Shown here: piece after piece, positions 1 through 13,000 of the stretch
Position numbering within the stretch: position 1 is the first letter of the stretch
Layout of the letters: each line of letters starts with the position of its first letter
Position numbers and translations under genes: made by a program
Origin: Salvia splendens
Taxonomy: Eukaryota > Streptophyta > Magnoliopsida > Lamiales > Lamiaceae
Direction: 5' to 3'
Assembly (NCBI RefSeq): GCF_004379255.2
Contig: NC_056039.1
Location: 34,423,883 to 34,487,882, forward strand
DNA length: 64,000 bases
Notes under the pieces: generated by a model
The model's database searches: none
What the model saw: the letters and a program-made list of their open reading frames with translations, nothing else
What the model was told of the DNA's origin: nothing

Positions 1-224
1 ATTCCATGTGCTATTTGACTATTTGTATATTCAATTTCGGATTAGCATTGATTTTACTTATGGAGTATAAAATTGATTTGAGTAATGTGCTTTGTGCATC
101 CTATTAAAATAATGTCATTCTGAATCTGTTTTTTTCCCCACAAACTATTTGAATTTATAGTTTCTTTTTGAATTTCGTCTACAAATGAAAACGAATCCGT
201 AACTGCATATTTGCCGTTCTGCAG

Positions 225-1589
225 AATAAGTTTTCTAAACCTAATCGAACTTCAGTCGAAACGCCTATCAAAGTCCGAAAAGCCTTGGAGAAATGGGAGG
301 ATGCATCAGCTCAAATGGAAGCTGAAAAGTTTGGTTCATGGCTTCTCAATGCATCAATGGAGAAACAGGAACCGGAGAAGCAATCTAATGAGTCTTCAGT
401 GCTTGTTGCATCATGTTCTTTCTTAACCACTCCAAGCAGGTGAATCTCCTGACTTCAGTCTAGGCCTCTGAAATCAATCTGCAGCTGAATATTTTCTCTT
501 AATATATGTTTATAATCTCCTCATTTGACATTTCATGACCTTAGCTGCATGACTGATGGACATTACACTGGTGAAGTCTCAAGCAGCTCGGTCCAAAGAA
601 TTGATGTTCATAATGCAGTTGAAATTCATTCCGAACAAAGCAAATATGAATCTGTTGAATCTCACCATGCATCAGATAGGTCAGCTATCTCATCAATCTC
701 TGCAGATCCATCTGCATCAGCTGGAGCTTACAGTGTAACAAAGGTGTTACCATATCCAAACATGGAGGAGTTAGATGAGGAAGAATTGGGGTATCAAGAT
801 TCTGCTATCAGTCACCAGGGACAACCAAACGAGCAAAAGAAGGTAGATTCGGTTATAGAGGAGGCGGATGATGAAGGAAGCTTAACTTCTTGGTTCAAGC
901 CGATTTCAGCCAAGCAAGATGGTAGTAACAAACAACTTAGTTCCGTTTCTAGTCAATGTAGGAAACCTCCTGCCGATAGGCCTATTCTGGGAATGGTTGC
1001 AGCTCATTGGAACGATGTTGAGGCGCCCAACGATCCTCCTCCTCCTCCTAAATGGTGGGACGGGAATGGAATTCCAAATTCCACTAACAAGTACAAAGAG
1101 GTATTTTGATTTTTCTCCTTTTTTCTAATTCTCCTATATGATGCGTCTGGTTGAACTAACCTAAACTGCTTTTGCCTCACAGGATCAGAAAGTCAATTGG
1201 CACGCGACGTCTTTTGAGGAGAGACTAGAAAAGGCGCTGTCTGAAGAATCTTTGATTTCTCAGAGGTATGTGATGCTTCTTGTTGTTTATTAATTCCTTT
1301 TTCATCTATAGACATACATGATATGCTGATCTCTCTGATATATCTTTTCCAGTAAGTCTAGTTGAATAATTGACTGCAATCTATACATGTAGAGTATAAA
1401 CAAATATTTAATTGTGACGATGATTCTGCCTCAAGAAAGCAAAATAAAATTGATATTTTTGCATTTTTTGGCAGGAAGCCCACCACCAACATCAGTACTC
1501 CATTTGAGTTCAATGAAACTGAAGAATCCGATACTGCCATGTCATATTTTCAATCTTCATCGCGTCCCAAATCTGTTGTTTCGTTCTGA
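225..1589 (+). CDS. JASON-like protein, 3' part (last four exons; 5' end outside the window)
   Basis: Exons read at 225-439, 545-1100, 1183-1265 and 1475-1589. All joins are GT-AG and phase-compatible, and the frame ends in TGA at 1587-1589. The first visible exon begins with NKFSKPNRTSVETPIKVRKA and contains EKWEDASAQMEAEKFGSWL. The long second exon is Ser/Glu rich and ends with the conserved block WWDGNGIPNSTNKYKE. The next exon begins DQKVNWHAT and continues FEERLEKALSEE. I recognise this C-terminal block as typical of plant JASON proteins, which in Arabidopsis control the organelle band and spindle orientation in male meiosis II. The family assignment is from memory of that block; the role here is inferred. 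The N-terminal exons are missing because the window starts inside the gene. No lesion is seen. Confidence 0.75.
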
Positions 1590-2736
1590 TGAAACACGTT
1601 TTGTTCGGTTGTGAGTCAACCATTGTTTGGTGTTGATAATGTCTCTTTCATCATTCTTCATGAAAACCATCTCTGAGTTTATTTGATCAAACTCTTATCA
1701 TGAACATAATGAGGTGAAGTTGCTAGTCATTGCAAGAAATGTTTGCTGCCATTGTAGATAAAATTGTGGCTTTTCGTGTTTTGAGTTGTGGTCAGTTTGG
1801 ATTGAAAAATATTGGATTGATTGATGAATTGGGATATATTGGTGATTGAGCCATTAGATTTTACCAGTATCTTTTTATCATTTGATGAATCTTATTGCTG
1901 TCTGTCAAAGATAAAAATATGTATTGGACAATAAAATAGTTCATTTTTGTAATTTTGTTATGTTCATGGAAACTAGTCTATGTATTATTAAATTGGTGGA
2001 TCCAAATAAACAACAAATTTACATACATGATTGATTGCTCATATTATTCATACACAGTCTAACCACCAAAGATGAGCGTTTACAAAATAAAGACAGTAAG
2101 TTATATACATATGAATTTGTTATGAAGTGAAGTCCAAATGAGACAAGGCCAAATGGCCCATGATTAAGGAGATGGCCTGCCTGTCCACGACACGTTTTGC
2201 ATAAATGAAGTTCACCCGTAGTTGAATGTCCACGAAGACCAAATGACTCATGATTGAAATCGGTGACCAAATGTGACAACACCGAATGACACGTGATTAA
2301 GGAAATCAATCAAGTTTATAATTGTTTTCATAAACGAAGAAGTTCTTTGTTTGAATGTGACGGGGTACATGTACATCATAAAAAACGAATTATTGGGCCC
2401 CTGTATAAAACAGGTCTGAAACATTCGGCCCATCAATTATAAATCGGAAGATCGAAATTTTTGGAATCCAATTTAATCCCCAATTTCATTCATTTAGGGT
2501 TTTCGCCATTGAGGCAACTTCTCATCTCGTAAGCCTTTCTTCTCGTCTCGCTTTAATTTACTGGGCATTGCCATCCAACTCTTGTTTCCTCATCAAATTC
2601 GTCTTAGTCGTGCGTTCACTTTTAGTCAATATGATGTTGTGTTTTTTTGTCTTTATCTTGCATATGATCAATCTGTTTCTGTAATATATATCTAAATTAC
2701 TTCTTCTGCAGTGATAATCAGCTGAATTGGAGTAAA
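1590..2736. other. JASON 3' flank and CENP-O promoter / 5' UTR
   Basis: There is no coding exon here. The last part holds the start region of the CENP-O gene: TGGGCC/GGCCCA-type boxes near 2394-2400 and 2429-2434, a TATAAAAC string near 2404, and a 5' UTR intron whose acceptor lies at about 2712, just before the ATG-bearing exon. The rest is AT-rich DNA with no recognisable element. Confidence 0.5.
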
Positions 2737-5700
2737 ATGCAGCAACTTGATCAAGTCAAGGAGAAGCCTGCTCCTCTAAATATGGGAGAAGTGGTAAATC
2801 TTCTGACATCTGAATTGCACCTAAAGATTTTATTGTATGTTTTTAAGATACTCCATAATTTAATGATTTTTTTCACTGTGCTAAGTATGTTACCTTGTAG
2901 TAGCTTGATTTTGTATCAAAATTGGTGATTGGACTTTGAAGGCTTTCTCCTTTTGGCAGAACTTTTCCCAGGCTGAGGATGTACAGTTGGAGACTACACG
3001 GGCAAGATGTATCCACCATCACAAGCTCTTATTGTTACCTGAATTTACACTACTAGTGTTTGAGTAATCATTATGTAATTAAACTTGTTTTTCTTTCCAG
3101 TTTCAAATCTCCTTAAAAGGCATGCTGAATTAACGGAGCGGCTCTCTAGGTATAAATTGTTCCTCAATTTTGCTTCTGAGCTAGAATGTATTTGGCCTAT
3201 CAGTTTGGTTTGCTAGAGAGTGATTCTCCTTGTTATAGCAATGGACCATGTTGATATCAGCTTAGTGCTGACTAGCTTTTCCATTTTCTGGCCATGCTTT
3301 CTTGTGGTCTATGCTTGAAAAGTTGCTTCTTTGCTCTCATTACTGTTATTAGTAACACTTAATGGTTCAGTAGGAGTTCTAAATATCATAAAGAGTTGGT
3401 TAGCTAAAAACCAAAATTCATCATAAGCCCGGTCTATCATTCCTGAAAATTTGGCTTTTTATAATAATATTGCCAGTTATTGACAAGGTTCACGCCTAAA
3501 AGGAAACAATTTATTTATATCAATTCACACACTATCAGTTTCTCCTTGGTTACATGGACTAAGTTAACTTTTTTTTTCCGAAAAGCTTGCGCGCACGCGC
3601 ACACACACACTCTTATAGAACTATATGTATTTATCTTTTAGATATATATGGGCGTGTAACCAAAAAGAGTGCTCAAGATGTTCGGATTGGATTTTCACAC
3701 GATAAGAAAATCTTAATAGATTGGGTTTGTGTAACCAGACAAAATTGTAAAGAACAGACTGACGTAGCCGGTGACCACCTTAGAAAACAAATGAAAAATG
3801 CAGCAAAATCTCCATTTAATCCCTGCACGATTGAATCTTTACCAAATTATGAAGCTGGATTTTTTGTCTCTCCAAGTGTTTCTTGCATAGTTGCATATGT
3901 TTTAATTTTATGTGAGTTGATATTATTGACTAATACGGGGTAGTGGCTCTAAAAAAAATTGGTTCAATTTCTTAGGGATTCTGACAAATCAGTTTTTGAG
4001 CGTTTGCAAAGAGAATTTGAAGCTGCACAGACTTCTCAAACTCAAGGTAGTTATTTATGGGAATACTTCCGAGCTTTTACTTTGTTAATGTATCCTTTCA
4101 ATTTAATATACTTATTTTTTGCTTTCTCTTACTTGTTTTATATTCTCTTGAAGAAATATGTTTGGATGGTGGGCAATGGAATGATGGGCTATTAGCTACT
4201 ATAAGAGAGCGGGTATGGTTTTATTAACTCGGTTTTTTGTTAGTTGCCACTTCTTTTATGCTATTTATGCATCTAGAAATATGTGAAAATATTTTAAAGT
4301 GTTTTTGTTGTTTATTGGAAAGAAAATTAGATAAAAACAATTGAAAGTGCCTACCCCACAACTACTATTAATTTCTTGATGTGTAAGATTGTACTATTAA
4401 TTTGGAACCTGGTTGTAAATATTTATATTTCTAATGTGCTTTCTTTGTAATTCTTCCTCATACTTGCATACTTCACACCGGATTTTATGTATAACTCTTT
4501 ACTCCATCGCGTTGTTGGCAAAGCATATTTTTTTGGAGATGTTGCGTACTATTTATATGCCATACTTATGGCTCAGTGTGTTTCAGGTTCACATGGAGGC
4601 TGAAAGAAAGGCAGTGCTACTACAAGGGGATGCCGCTTCAGTGCCCAATTTACCTTTCCATGAAAAAATAACTTACAGAGTTGGAAATAAAGTAAATCAT
4701 GATTCTAAATATATTCGCTCTATTGAGTTTCCTTATTTAAAATGTATTCCATGGACTTTTTTATTCGTTCTCATGAAGTATTACATTTGGTTTAAATGAA
4801 TGTGTCATAGATACTGTTATTGTCGCGATGACCTTGAGTTCTGAATGACACTTTATTCTCAGAAAAAGATTTAATAATAGAAAGAAGGTAATGATTGGCG
4901 TCTGACACTAATGTTTTGAATGCACAGATGATCTGTTGTTTAGATGGATCAAGGATTGGCATTCAATATGAGACCTCATTTGCTGGTAACTGCTGAAACT
5001 ATCATAAAAGCTGATTCCAAAGTATTTATTGTGAATGGTCAATTGCATTTAATTCTTCTCTATTTTCGTGTTTAAATGCCAAATTCTGTTATATTCCATG
5101 ATGATATGCGGTTGCCGTGAAATCTTCTTGTATCTTTTATTATGTGTCATTATGCAGTCTTTCTAGTTTAGATAGCTAGTTGAGTATTCAATCCGGATCT
5201 TTTAGTCACGTTTCTTTATTTTTTTTGAACTTCTCAGGAGAACCTTGTGAGCTGTTCCATTGTGTTCTTGAAAGCAAATCATTTCTTGAGAAAATGACAG
5301 TTCTTGAGCACACAATTCCATTTTTCTTGCCGATACGCGATGCGGAAAATGATTACCTCTCTTCAAATGCAATGGTTAGGTTGGCTGCTTTTGTATCTTA
5401 TCCAATCTATTATTATGCGTGCTTGAAATGTTAATTTGTTACTATGTGGGAAGCAGAAGTTTATAGATTACGTCGGAGACTTGCTGCAGGCCTACATTGA
5501 TAGACGAGAGCAGGTACGATAGGCAATAAGTAGCCTAGAAGGAATAATAGTCCTTGATCAAGGTCTAAAAGATCGTGCTGGGATTTGATATGTTAATAGT
5601 AGTATCTGCTACATGAAATGTGGATCTATTACTCACTACCCTTGTGTTGTTTTCCAGGTTCGTCTTATTAAAGAGTTGTATGGAAATCAAATAGGAGAAC

Positions 5701-6726
5701 TGTATTGCAGTCTTCCATATCATATGATTGAATTTGTGCTTGCAGATTTTGATTGGTAAGTCGAGCTATGGTTTGAGTTTATTTTTGTTTGAAAGCAATC
5801 TATTCTGGGGGTGTTTCTTGACTGACTTTTGACATGCTTCTAGTGCTCTCTCTCTACATTTTTCTATACAAATAGTGGGTCTTGTAGAATCTCGGGTTGC
5901 ATGTCTTTTTGCTGATAAGAATTGGGTTTTGTGTTTATTTTGTTTTTTTCAGTATGAATAAGTAGTTATTAGTTTGTGTTTATTTTGTTTCTTTCCAGTA
6001 TGAATAAGTAGTTATTAGTGTCTCATGAAGCTATATTTAGATTGATTTTTCTGCTTTTTAAACAGCAAGGTGATAGTCAGCATTAGATATGGGGAACTCG
6101 TCTCTACGCTTCCGTCAACCATCAGTGTCCTTGCTTGGCCGATGCACCAACATAAGAAACTCCGGACTTCTGTAGCACCAGCCAGCAGGAAGGAAAGCCC
6201 TGGCAATCAACTAGTTCCAGCTCGATTGGTACATGCTGAGGATGCATTGCGTTCAATGAGTCTACCCGAAGGTTGGATGAATTTCTCGCTTTTGACCCAA
6301 AGCATTGCACAATATCTCCTGTTATCACTCATGCCTAAATGAAATTCCGAATCATGTAGAATTTTTTTGTAATTTCATCGATATGTTGGTGATGGATGAT
6401 CTGTAGATGTTGCACAATGCTGCAACAGATGATCCATCTATGGCTCATCCTCAATAACATGCTTAATACATAACCGATCGCATAATCCTCACACTTTAGC
6501 CACTAAATGATGCTTTTTGTCCCTCTAGCTTTCGCAGATGATCCATCTATGGCTCATCCTCAATAACATGCTTAATACATAACCGATCTCATAATCCTCA
6601 CACTTTAGCCACTAAATGATGCTTTTTGTCCCTCTAGCTTTCGCAGAGATCGTTCTGAGCCTGCCCAAATCTCTTGATGAAGCATTTCCGGATCATAGCG
6701 CGAGTTCCCGTGTTTGCTCCCAGTAG
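2737..6726 (+). CDS. Centromere protein O (CENP-O/Mcm21-like kinetochore subunit)
   Basis: Twelve exons: 2737-2793, 2960-3008, 3101-3149, 3976-4046, 4154-4212, 4587-4691, 4928-4985, 5238-5374, 5457-5513, 5658-5755, 6066-6271 and 6647-6726. The spliced length is 1026 nt, exactly 341 codons plus stop, and every join keeps phase. The N-terminal part is helical (SNLLKRHAELTERLS, then ERLQREFEAAQ). The middle and C-terminal parts match the plant CENP-O fold: LDGSRIGIQYETSFAGEPCE, then HTIPFFLPIRDAENDYLSSN, then QIGELYCSLPYHMIEFVLAD. CENP-O belongs to the constitutive centromere-associated network that links centromeric chromatin to the outer kinetochore. The ATG at 2737 lies just after a 5' UTR intron. 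The last exon reads EIVLSLPKSLDEAFPDH; without it the frame would run on to a stop at 6342. The final intron contains a tandem duplication that copies the splice acceptor (separate entry). Confidence 0.85.
6429..6646 (+). repeat. 109-bp tandem duplication carrying the last CENP-O splice acceptor
   Basis: Two head-to-tail copies (6429-6537 and 6538-6646) differ at about one base (GATCGCATAA against GATCTCATAA). Each copy ends with the same acceptor, CTTTCGCAG. Only the second acceptor leads into the conserved last exon. Use of the first, at 6537, would add nine codons after the split Glu codon and then meet TAA. Confidence 0.93.
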
Positions 6727-7717
6727 AGGGTGATGGCATCATGCATAAATATAGTAACGAATGATACATTATTTACTATCCTTCTTCCTTCTGTAGCATC
6801 AATAGGTTTGTATATTATGATGCTTTTCACCTTTCTCAGCCATGGCTAACTAGATTGTCTGCTCCTTGCCATGTCGAAAAAACCTACTGTTGTTTATGTC
6901 AAGGCCATTAGTTTCGACGTAGGTTGTTGAAAACTTCCATTTCCAGACTAAGGCAGAGAAACTCTGGTGTTCGGTTTTATAAGAAAAAACGCGGTCGGGT
7001 TATTGTTCGGGCGAGGGGTAGTTAGGTGTTTCGGCATTGCAAGAGGATTTTGTGAATAGCGGTTCTGTGTAACGTGGTGCTGGAGCTCTCTCTGTATATC
7101 AACATGAATTTGCTTTTAGACAATGAAACATAGCTTCACCCCATTCGGATAAATGGATAACTATTTTTTTATCTTTTTCTATAAAAAACCATGAATTTCT
7201 ATTTATCATCAACAATTTTATGGATCTTGGTCTGGAAATCAAGTAGAAATGGATTTGTCCAAGTAATAATTCAACAAAGGTGATTCGCACAGAAGAATTT
7301 GTGATAACAAATTAAAATATCAGGTTGACAAAAATCAAATCTCTCAGATAAATCGTTTCATAGCCTAGTTTCTTCTAGATTATTCATTTCGTCATACTGA
7401 AATGGCATGGAGTATTTTTCTTTATAGAATGTCATAAAAGAAATTATTATTCTTATGACTCGATTTTTATCAATACTTATAGTAAAATTTACTGTATTGT
7501 CTTCTTCTATTATAATTTATAAGTAGCTCCATATTCTAGTGAATAGGATTTGAGGAGAAAAATTTTGCTAGTCCATCCATATTAAGATGGAATTATTTTA
7601 GACACATTCATTTAACTTTTTATGGAAAAGTGCAGAATATTTGTATATGGAAATTACCACATGTGTTCGCCTCTAATGGCTCTCGTACGTAATATTCCCT
7701 CCGTCCCACACATAATA
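6727..7717. other. CENP-O 3' flank
   Basis: This is AT-rich non-coding sequence after the CENP-O stop, with no gene seen. A short fragment resembling a Stowaway end (TTCCCTCCGTCCCA) lies at about 7695-7708, just before the complete MITE that follows. Confidence 0.5.
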
Positions 7718-7935
7718 CTCTCTCCGTCCCACAAAGTTTGTCCTAATTTGATCCGGGAGTTTTAAGAAATTGTTTGATTTTATATTAAATGGAGTGGTGT
7801 AATGGAATAAGGGTCCCACATTAAGGAGATTGAATGGTGTATTTAATGTCTATTTTTGGAAAGATTATAATTGAGACAAACTTTGTGGGACGGATGAAAA
7901 TGTTAAAATGAGACAAACTTTGTGAGCCAAAGGAG
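7718..7935. mobile_element. Stowaway-type MITE
   Basis: The left end is CTCTCTCCGTCCCACAAAG. The right end reads ACAAACTTTGTGAGCCAAAG then GAG, which is its imperfect inverted repeat. TA dinucleotides flank both ends (7716-7717 and 7936-7937), as expected for Tc1/mariner-derived Stowaway elements. It is non-coding and about 218 bp long. Confidence 0.8.
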
Positions 7936-8620
7936 TACTATTATACACTTAATATAATGATAATATTTATGCATTGTTTGAAGTTTTATTGGTATGTTTT
8001 TGTTTTCTTATTTATTTATGTAGAAATAAAAAGGCACGATCATAATTTATTTTTATTAATATATTAAATAATTAATTTCAATTTTCATAATCTTTCTTGG
8101 TAGCATGTCAAAAAATTGAGTAAATTGTAAAATAAGAAAATAAAAAATTAAAGATAAAACAATTATGGTAGCATGAAGATGACCTGTACTAGTATATTAA
8201 CGTTAATTCATTATTCATATTAATTTATTACACTTTCCATAAAATGATTAAATGGATTTCTTTAAAGTTAGATATAAGGTTGCCAAATTTATGTAAAGTG
8301 ATGTGGCATGTGGACCCTTTTTTATTTCCAATTGTCAAGGAGTTATTGGTGAGGCATACCACATCACTATGCCACCATGGTGTGGAAAGACCATAGAATT
8401 TTTACTCATTAAATTTGGAGGACCTAAAGATTGCCAGTTTGGTAGCATATTTTAATTTTTTCTTGAATTTGAGATGGATGTATTGAATTCTATTATGAGG
8501 TTATGCGAGAGTGAAGATTCGAGTTGGCAAAACACATTCGTTTTGAAAGCTTTCCAAATTCGGAAATCTCTATAAAACCTACTTCCTCAATTCAATCGCA
8601 CTATGAATTGAATGTGCTAA

Positions 8621-9268
8621 GAGCATCTCCAATAGGTTAGGACGTCAAATAGCCCTCAAATAGCCTTCACACTGCCACATCATCAGCACTACAATTCTCC
8701 TGCCACATCAACTGGACATCAAATAGCCCTCACATAGCCTTCACACTACCTATCCACATCAGTAATAACAATTATATAATTTAATTTACACTCGTATCAA
8801 CATACGGAATTTAATTTACGAGACAAATACGGAAAATTCGAATAATAATATTAAAATTTAAAAAGTACATTAATTTTTTTAAAAAAAGTACAATAATTAA
8901 AAAAATTACATTTAAAAAATTACATAAATTTGCATGCCTTGCAATCCTCCGCGCCCACAACTCTTCAACTAAATCCTTTTGCAGTCGAATATGAGCCTCC
9001 GTCTGACGCATGTCGGTTCAACGCGCGTATATATAGTGTTTTCGAAAAACAAAAAAAAAATTTAATCCGACGCCGGTTTGGCGCCGATCCGGGACACACA
9101 ATGGCGCCCGTGAGGATCGGCGTCGGAACCGGCGTCAGCGCGGGAATCGGCATGGCGACGCCGATTTTGACGCCGATTTCGCCGACGCCGGTTCCAATGG
9201 TTCGGCGTCAAACCGGCGTCGGCGAAAAATCGGCGTCGCGGTGGTGACGCCGGTTATTGGAGATGCTC
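8621..9268 (-). mobile_element. PIF/Harbinger deletion derivative with transposase C-terminal remnant
   Basis: The terminal inverted repeat GAGCATCTCCAATA occurs at both ends, and the flanking 3-bp duplication is TAA (8618-8620 and 9269-9271). This is the PIF/Harbinger signature. On the minus strand at about 8925-9011 a short reading frame begins MRQTEAHIRLQKDLVEELWA. It resembles the last residues of the transposase in the 48.7-50.8 kb element (MRDTKTHIELQEDLIKHIWA). The rest of the transposase is deleted. The interior at 9066-9250 is GC-rich, with many copies of GGCGTCGG/CCGACGCC in both orientations. The element is non-autonomous. Confidence 0.85.
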
Positions 9269-9339
9269 TAATGGCGATTCAATCCTACTTTCACACTATA
9301 GGAGTATTTATTATTTCCGACCCTAAGTTCTAAATCCTA

Positions 9340-9577
9340 AACCGTGCAGCTGCAGCTGCAACGTACCAGGGTGCATGCGACCGACTGCAGGTCATCATCA
9401 TCCACTTGCTCCTATCCCAACTGCCGTAGGGTGAAGTGCCTCTCCTACCATGGTGCTGGTTGCTGCCCTTTGTGTATGACAATATGGTTTCTTCTTCATC
9501 TTCATGCTCGAGATTGCCAACAATCCGACTGCACAACACCTCTTTCCAACAAACTTGTGATTGTATTCACCTTCTAA
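9340..9577 (+). pseudogene. Relic of a CBP/HAC-type TAZ zinc finger
   Basis: A forward frame contains RVHATDCRSSSSTCSYPNCR, followed by GCCPLCMTIWFLLHLHARDC. The spacing of Cys and His, the YPNCR string, the CPLC knuckle and the LHARDC end resemble the TAZ zinc finger at the C-terminus of p300/CBP-like histone acetyltransferases (plant HAC family). BTB-TAZ proteins are a less good match. No HAT, PHD or ZZ part is found nearby and no start or splice structure is evident, so this is an isolated decayed fragment. The frame ends after PLSNKL and VIVFTF. The match is by eye to family consensus. Confidence 0.55.
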
Positions 9578-10066
9578 CCTTCCGTTGTAGGAACCTGTTT
9601 GAGATTCATGCTTTTTCGTGGACTTGAAGTTATACCAGCAGCAGCACCTCGTGGCTGGTGGCCGCTCTTGTCGCATTTCCTTTTTCTCCTGTGACGAAAC
9701 TCTCTCTTATACTCATGTTTATTTGAATGTGATTCTAGAGTTTTGAAGATGCTGTTAATAGAGATTGTATGCACTTAGAATAACATCAAGAATGGGCTCA
9801 TGTATACACATATTAAGGCCAAGTCAAGAGCAATGAAGATAGAAAACTAGTACTATCATCAATCTGTTTACACTCATATTCATCTGTATGTTTTAACATC
9901 TTTGATTATCAAGACTATTTGCACTCAAAGGATACCAAGCAAGGGTTAAATTCCTTAAATAACCAAAACATGCAATGCATTAATCATCTACCAACAGCAG
10001 CAACGAGCCAAGATTCGAGTAAAAAAAAAAGCTATGCTCGAGGGAGTGGAGCTGTCCTGCCATTCT
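9578..10066. other. 3' flank and UTR of the SWAP70-like gene
   Basis: There is no further coding signal. The part nearest 10066 should hold the 3' UTR of the minus-strand SWAP70-like gene. I saw no clear element. Confidence 0.4.
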
Positions 10067-13000
10067 CTAAGGCTGATGCGAAGAATCGTGCTCTGGGTGA
10101 CCATTGGTCGGGAAAGTTACAACAGGGATATCGAGGCTGTGCTCTTCTGCATCGGGACCAACCTCTCTCACATCAGCTATCCTAGCCTCTGTGGTTTGGA
10201 TGTCGCTCCATTCACTCTCCCGGATAGAATGGAGATCTGATTCTGCAGGCGATGATGTCGTCATTGAAACGCTCATGCAGGCTTTATCGACATTCTCCTG
10301 TGATGGATCCACGTGCTTTGTTAATGGTAAATCGCCACCTATACTCGAGTGAGAATCGGTCCTCTCTGCAAACACTTCTCGGGTCTCCATCTGCTGCCTG
10401 TCGGAAGGAAAAATAGGAATTTCTGTAACTCGTTGCGATCAGCTAAAGAGGCAGCGAATGTAATATGAAATAAAGGTAAGTAGAAGCTACTTCATGCAAA
10501 ACACCAACTATATTTGACAGAAAATTTTATCAAAAAAGCTTAATATTGTTACAATTTACAAACCTTTTCAGCTGTTCTTGCAAGGCATTGATATATGAAA
10601 GTAATTCTTGCTTCTCATTAGCAGCAGTTGACTCTTTTTCGATTGCTTCCTTTAGTCGTGCTTCAGTATCAGCCTCTGTAACTCTGACCTTCTCTTCAGC
10701 TCGAACAGCTGCTCCTTCTAATATGACAGCACGCTCTCTAGCTTTCGCGAGCTCTGAACGCCACAAATGAGCTTCCCGAATGGCCGAATCCCTTTCCTCT
10801 ATCAGCTGATCTTTCTCTCTGCTCAGATTCTGAGCTTTCTCTTCCAGCTCTCTAATCTATGAGTATATATGGGAAAAGTAAGATCAAGAAAGCCGGACCA
10901 AGGCTGGACCTCAAAATGGAGACACCAAGCTGACGAGAATCTACAATTACCTTCTGTTTAGATGACTCAAATTGTTTCTCTGAATCTCTAGTCAGCCGCT
11001 CAACCTCTGCACATGCTATTCTCCTTTGCTCATCCATGGTATAGGCAGCAGAGGCCGCAGCTTCTGCAGCTTCAGCGGTCTCGGATAGTTTCTCTGCTAA
11101 TTCCTTTATGGTTGAATCTCTAGCACGAACATCTCTAGCCAAATTTTGCAGCTCTTCATCCTTGACCCTCAACGTTTCCTGCAAAACAAAATAATTTTCT
11201 CAATAAATCTGACAAAATAGATGCAATTTAATGAACTTGAAATATTTAGACAATTGTTACTAATATGCCTTGTTACCTTCATGATTGATAAATCATCCAT
11301 CGGAAGATCAGGTGTCTTATTCATCATAGCCCCCAAGGCATTCCTCATAGAAACTTGCATGGCAGCTTCAATTTCTTTAGAAGCTTCCAGTGCTGTTGAA
11401 TTTGCAGCAGCAACAACAGTGGCAACCGTTCCTAACTTTGTGGATCCATTTCCACTTAAGGTGTTCACCGCTTCTTTGTGAGCCTTGAGAACCAGTTGAG
11501 TTGCGCTGTAGTTCAAACAAAAGACAAAAATTCAAACACAAACCCATGCATTAAGGTACAGAAGATTTGGAAACAGATAAGTTAGCAACTGAATCAATGC
11601 TATGAGTGTATTTGTCCCACACTGCAACTGTACTAGCAGATTAAACTGAGCCTTATCTCATGGGACGAGTTTATGTAAACATATTAAATTGGCCACTCAC
11701 TGTAGTGTTGACACCCAAGCTCTGGTAGCAGCAGGAGTCTCTGCACAAAGAAAATAATCCTTTTTCTGTGGTGTCCCAATATCTAGAACAGAGTTAAGAA
11801 TAAAAAGACCGAGTTCTATCAAATTTAACAATATGTGACAAACAAAAAAAGGAAATAAGCCAAATTGTTTATGGCCTCATATAGTGTTAGCCTTCTTTCA
11901 CCTTTTATCTCCCACATAATTAGCATTAAGGAGAGGGAAAACAATCTAAAATATTAATGTGGATACAGAAACAACATCCATCATACTTCGGTAGTCCCCT
12001 GCATCAACAGAGGAAAGGATGTGAGCACGATTAATAACCTACAAGAGGAACGTACCTGCAGAGAGGGGGAATATCAAATACACTAAAGAATCGGATTTTA
12101 CTGGAAGTTCACAGGAGAAATTGTGATAGTGCTGTTTGCATCAAATGTTATGGTTCCTTTTACTGCCGGCTCATTTCTCCTGACCCTGAAGATGAATGAA
12201 ACAAAGACTTAATCAATAACAGCACTTAGCAATAAAACAAAAGTAAATACTGAAATATGATATGGCTTCTTACTTGTATTCCATCTTCCCAGTTGTTGGG
12301 TCTAGAACCACCCACCTCTCGTTCCACTTCCGTAGCTGTTAAAAACATCACTCAGTACAATCAGCTAGACCCAGGTATTCTATTGACAAAAGTTCCAATA
12401 GTTGGAACTTCCTAAGCTGTTAAAAACAATATGATAGCTTTTAAGGGTAGAAAAGATACACTCATTTTTTATCCTATTCTGCGATGCACCCTTTATTGTC
12501 AATTAAAGCATGAGAATTGTTACATCTTTGGGGGAAAAGACATTATATTACTACTAAAAATTAACAGCGCCTTCGCCTCCTTTCCTCAACAAAGGGAACA
12601 CAACATGTAATCCATTTTAATATTAACATCTCTCCAAAATCAGGAATAAGTTTTACTATTTGTTAACCTTCAGCAGCAGCTATCAGTTCGGAAAATGCTT
12701 CTCCCAATTTTCCAAACATGATTGCGTCCTAATGTTTATCCAAAGTTAACTGATTCTCCAATGCCAAGAGATACCAGCATCGACTAGTAGTTTCGAATTA
12801 AAATTTCGCGACAATTCTTAAGCTAAGCTATAATCATCAGTTGACTCTCACAAACACACATGCATAAACAAAACATTGCAGCTGAATTAAAAACTACAAG
12901 CAGCGTTGAGATCAATTACCGTTTCGGATCGCTTTAAGAGGGGCCCCTGAAGGAGTTGTCGGCCGGAGCTCGAGGCGAGCTGCCTTTTGATCTTCTCCAA

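Noticed and set aside
3587..3943. 118-codon frame in CENP-O intron 3
   Set aside because: It starts in a CA microsatellite, has no recognisable domain and is removed by splicing.
6272..6342. CENP-O ending in the unspliced extension at 6342
   Set aside because: A GT donor at 6272 joined to the acceptor at 6646 gives a conserved-looking, in-phase last exon, which is a better model.
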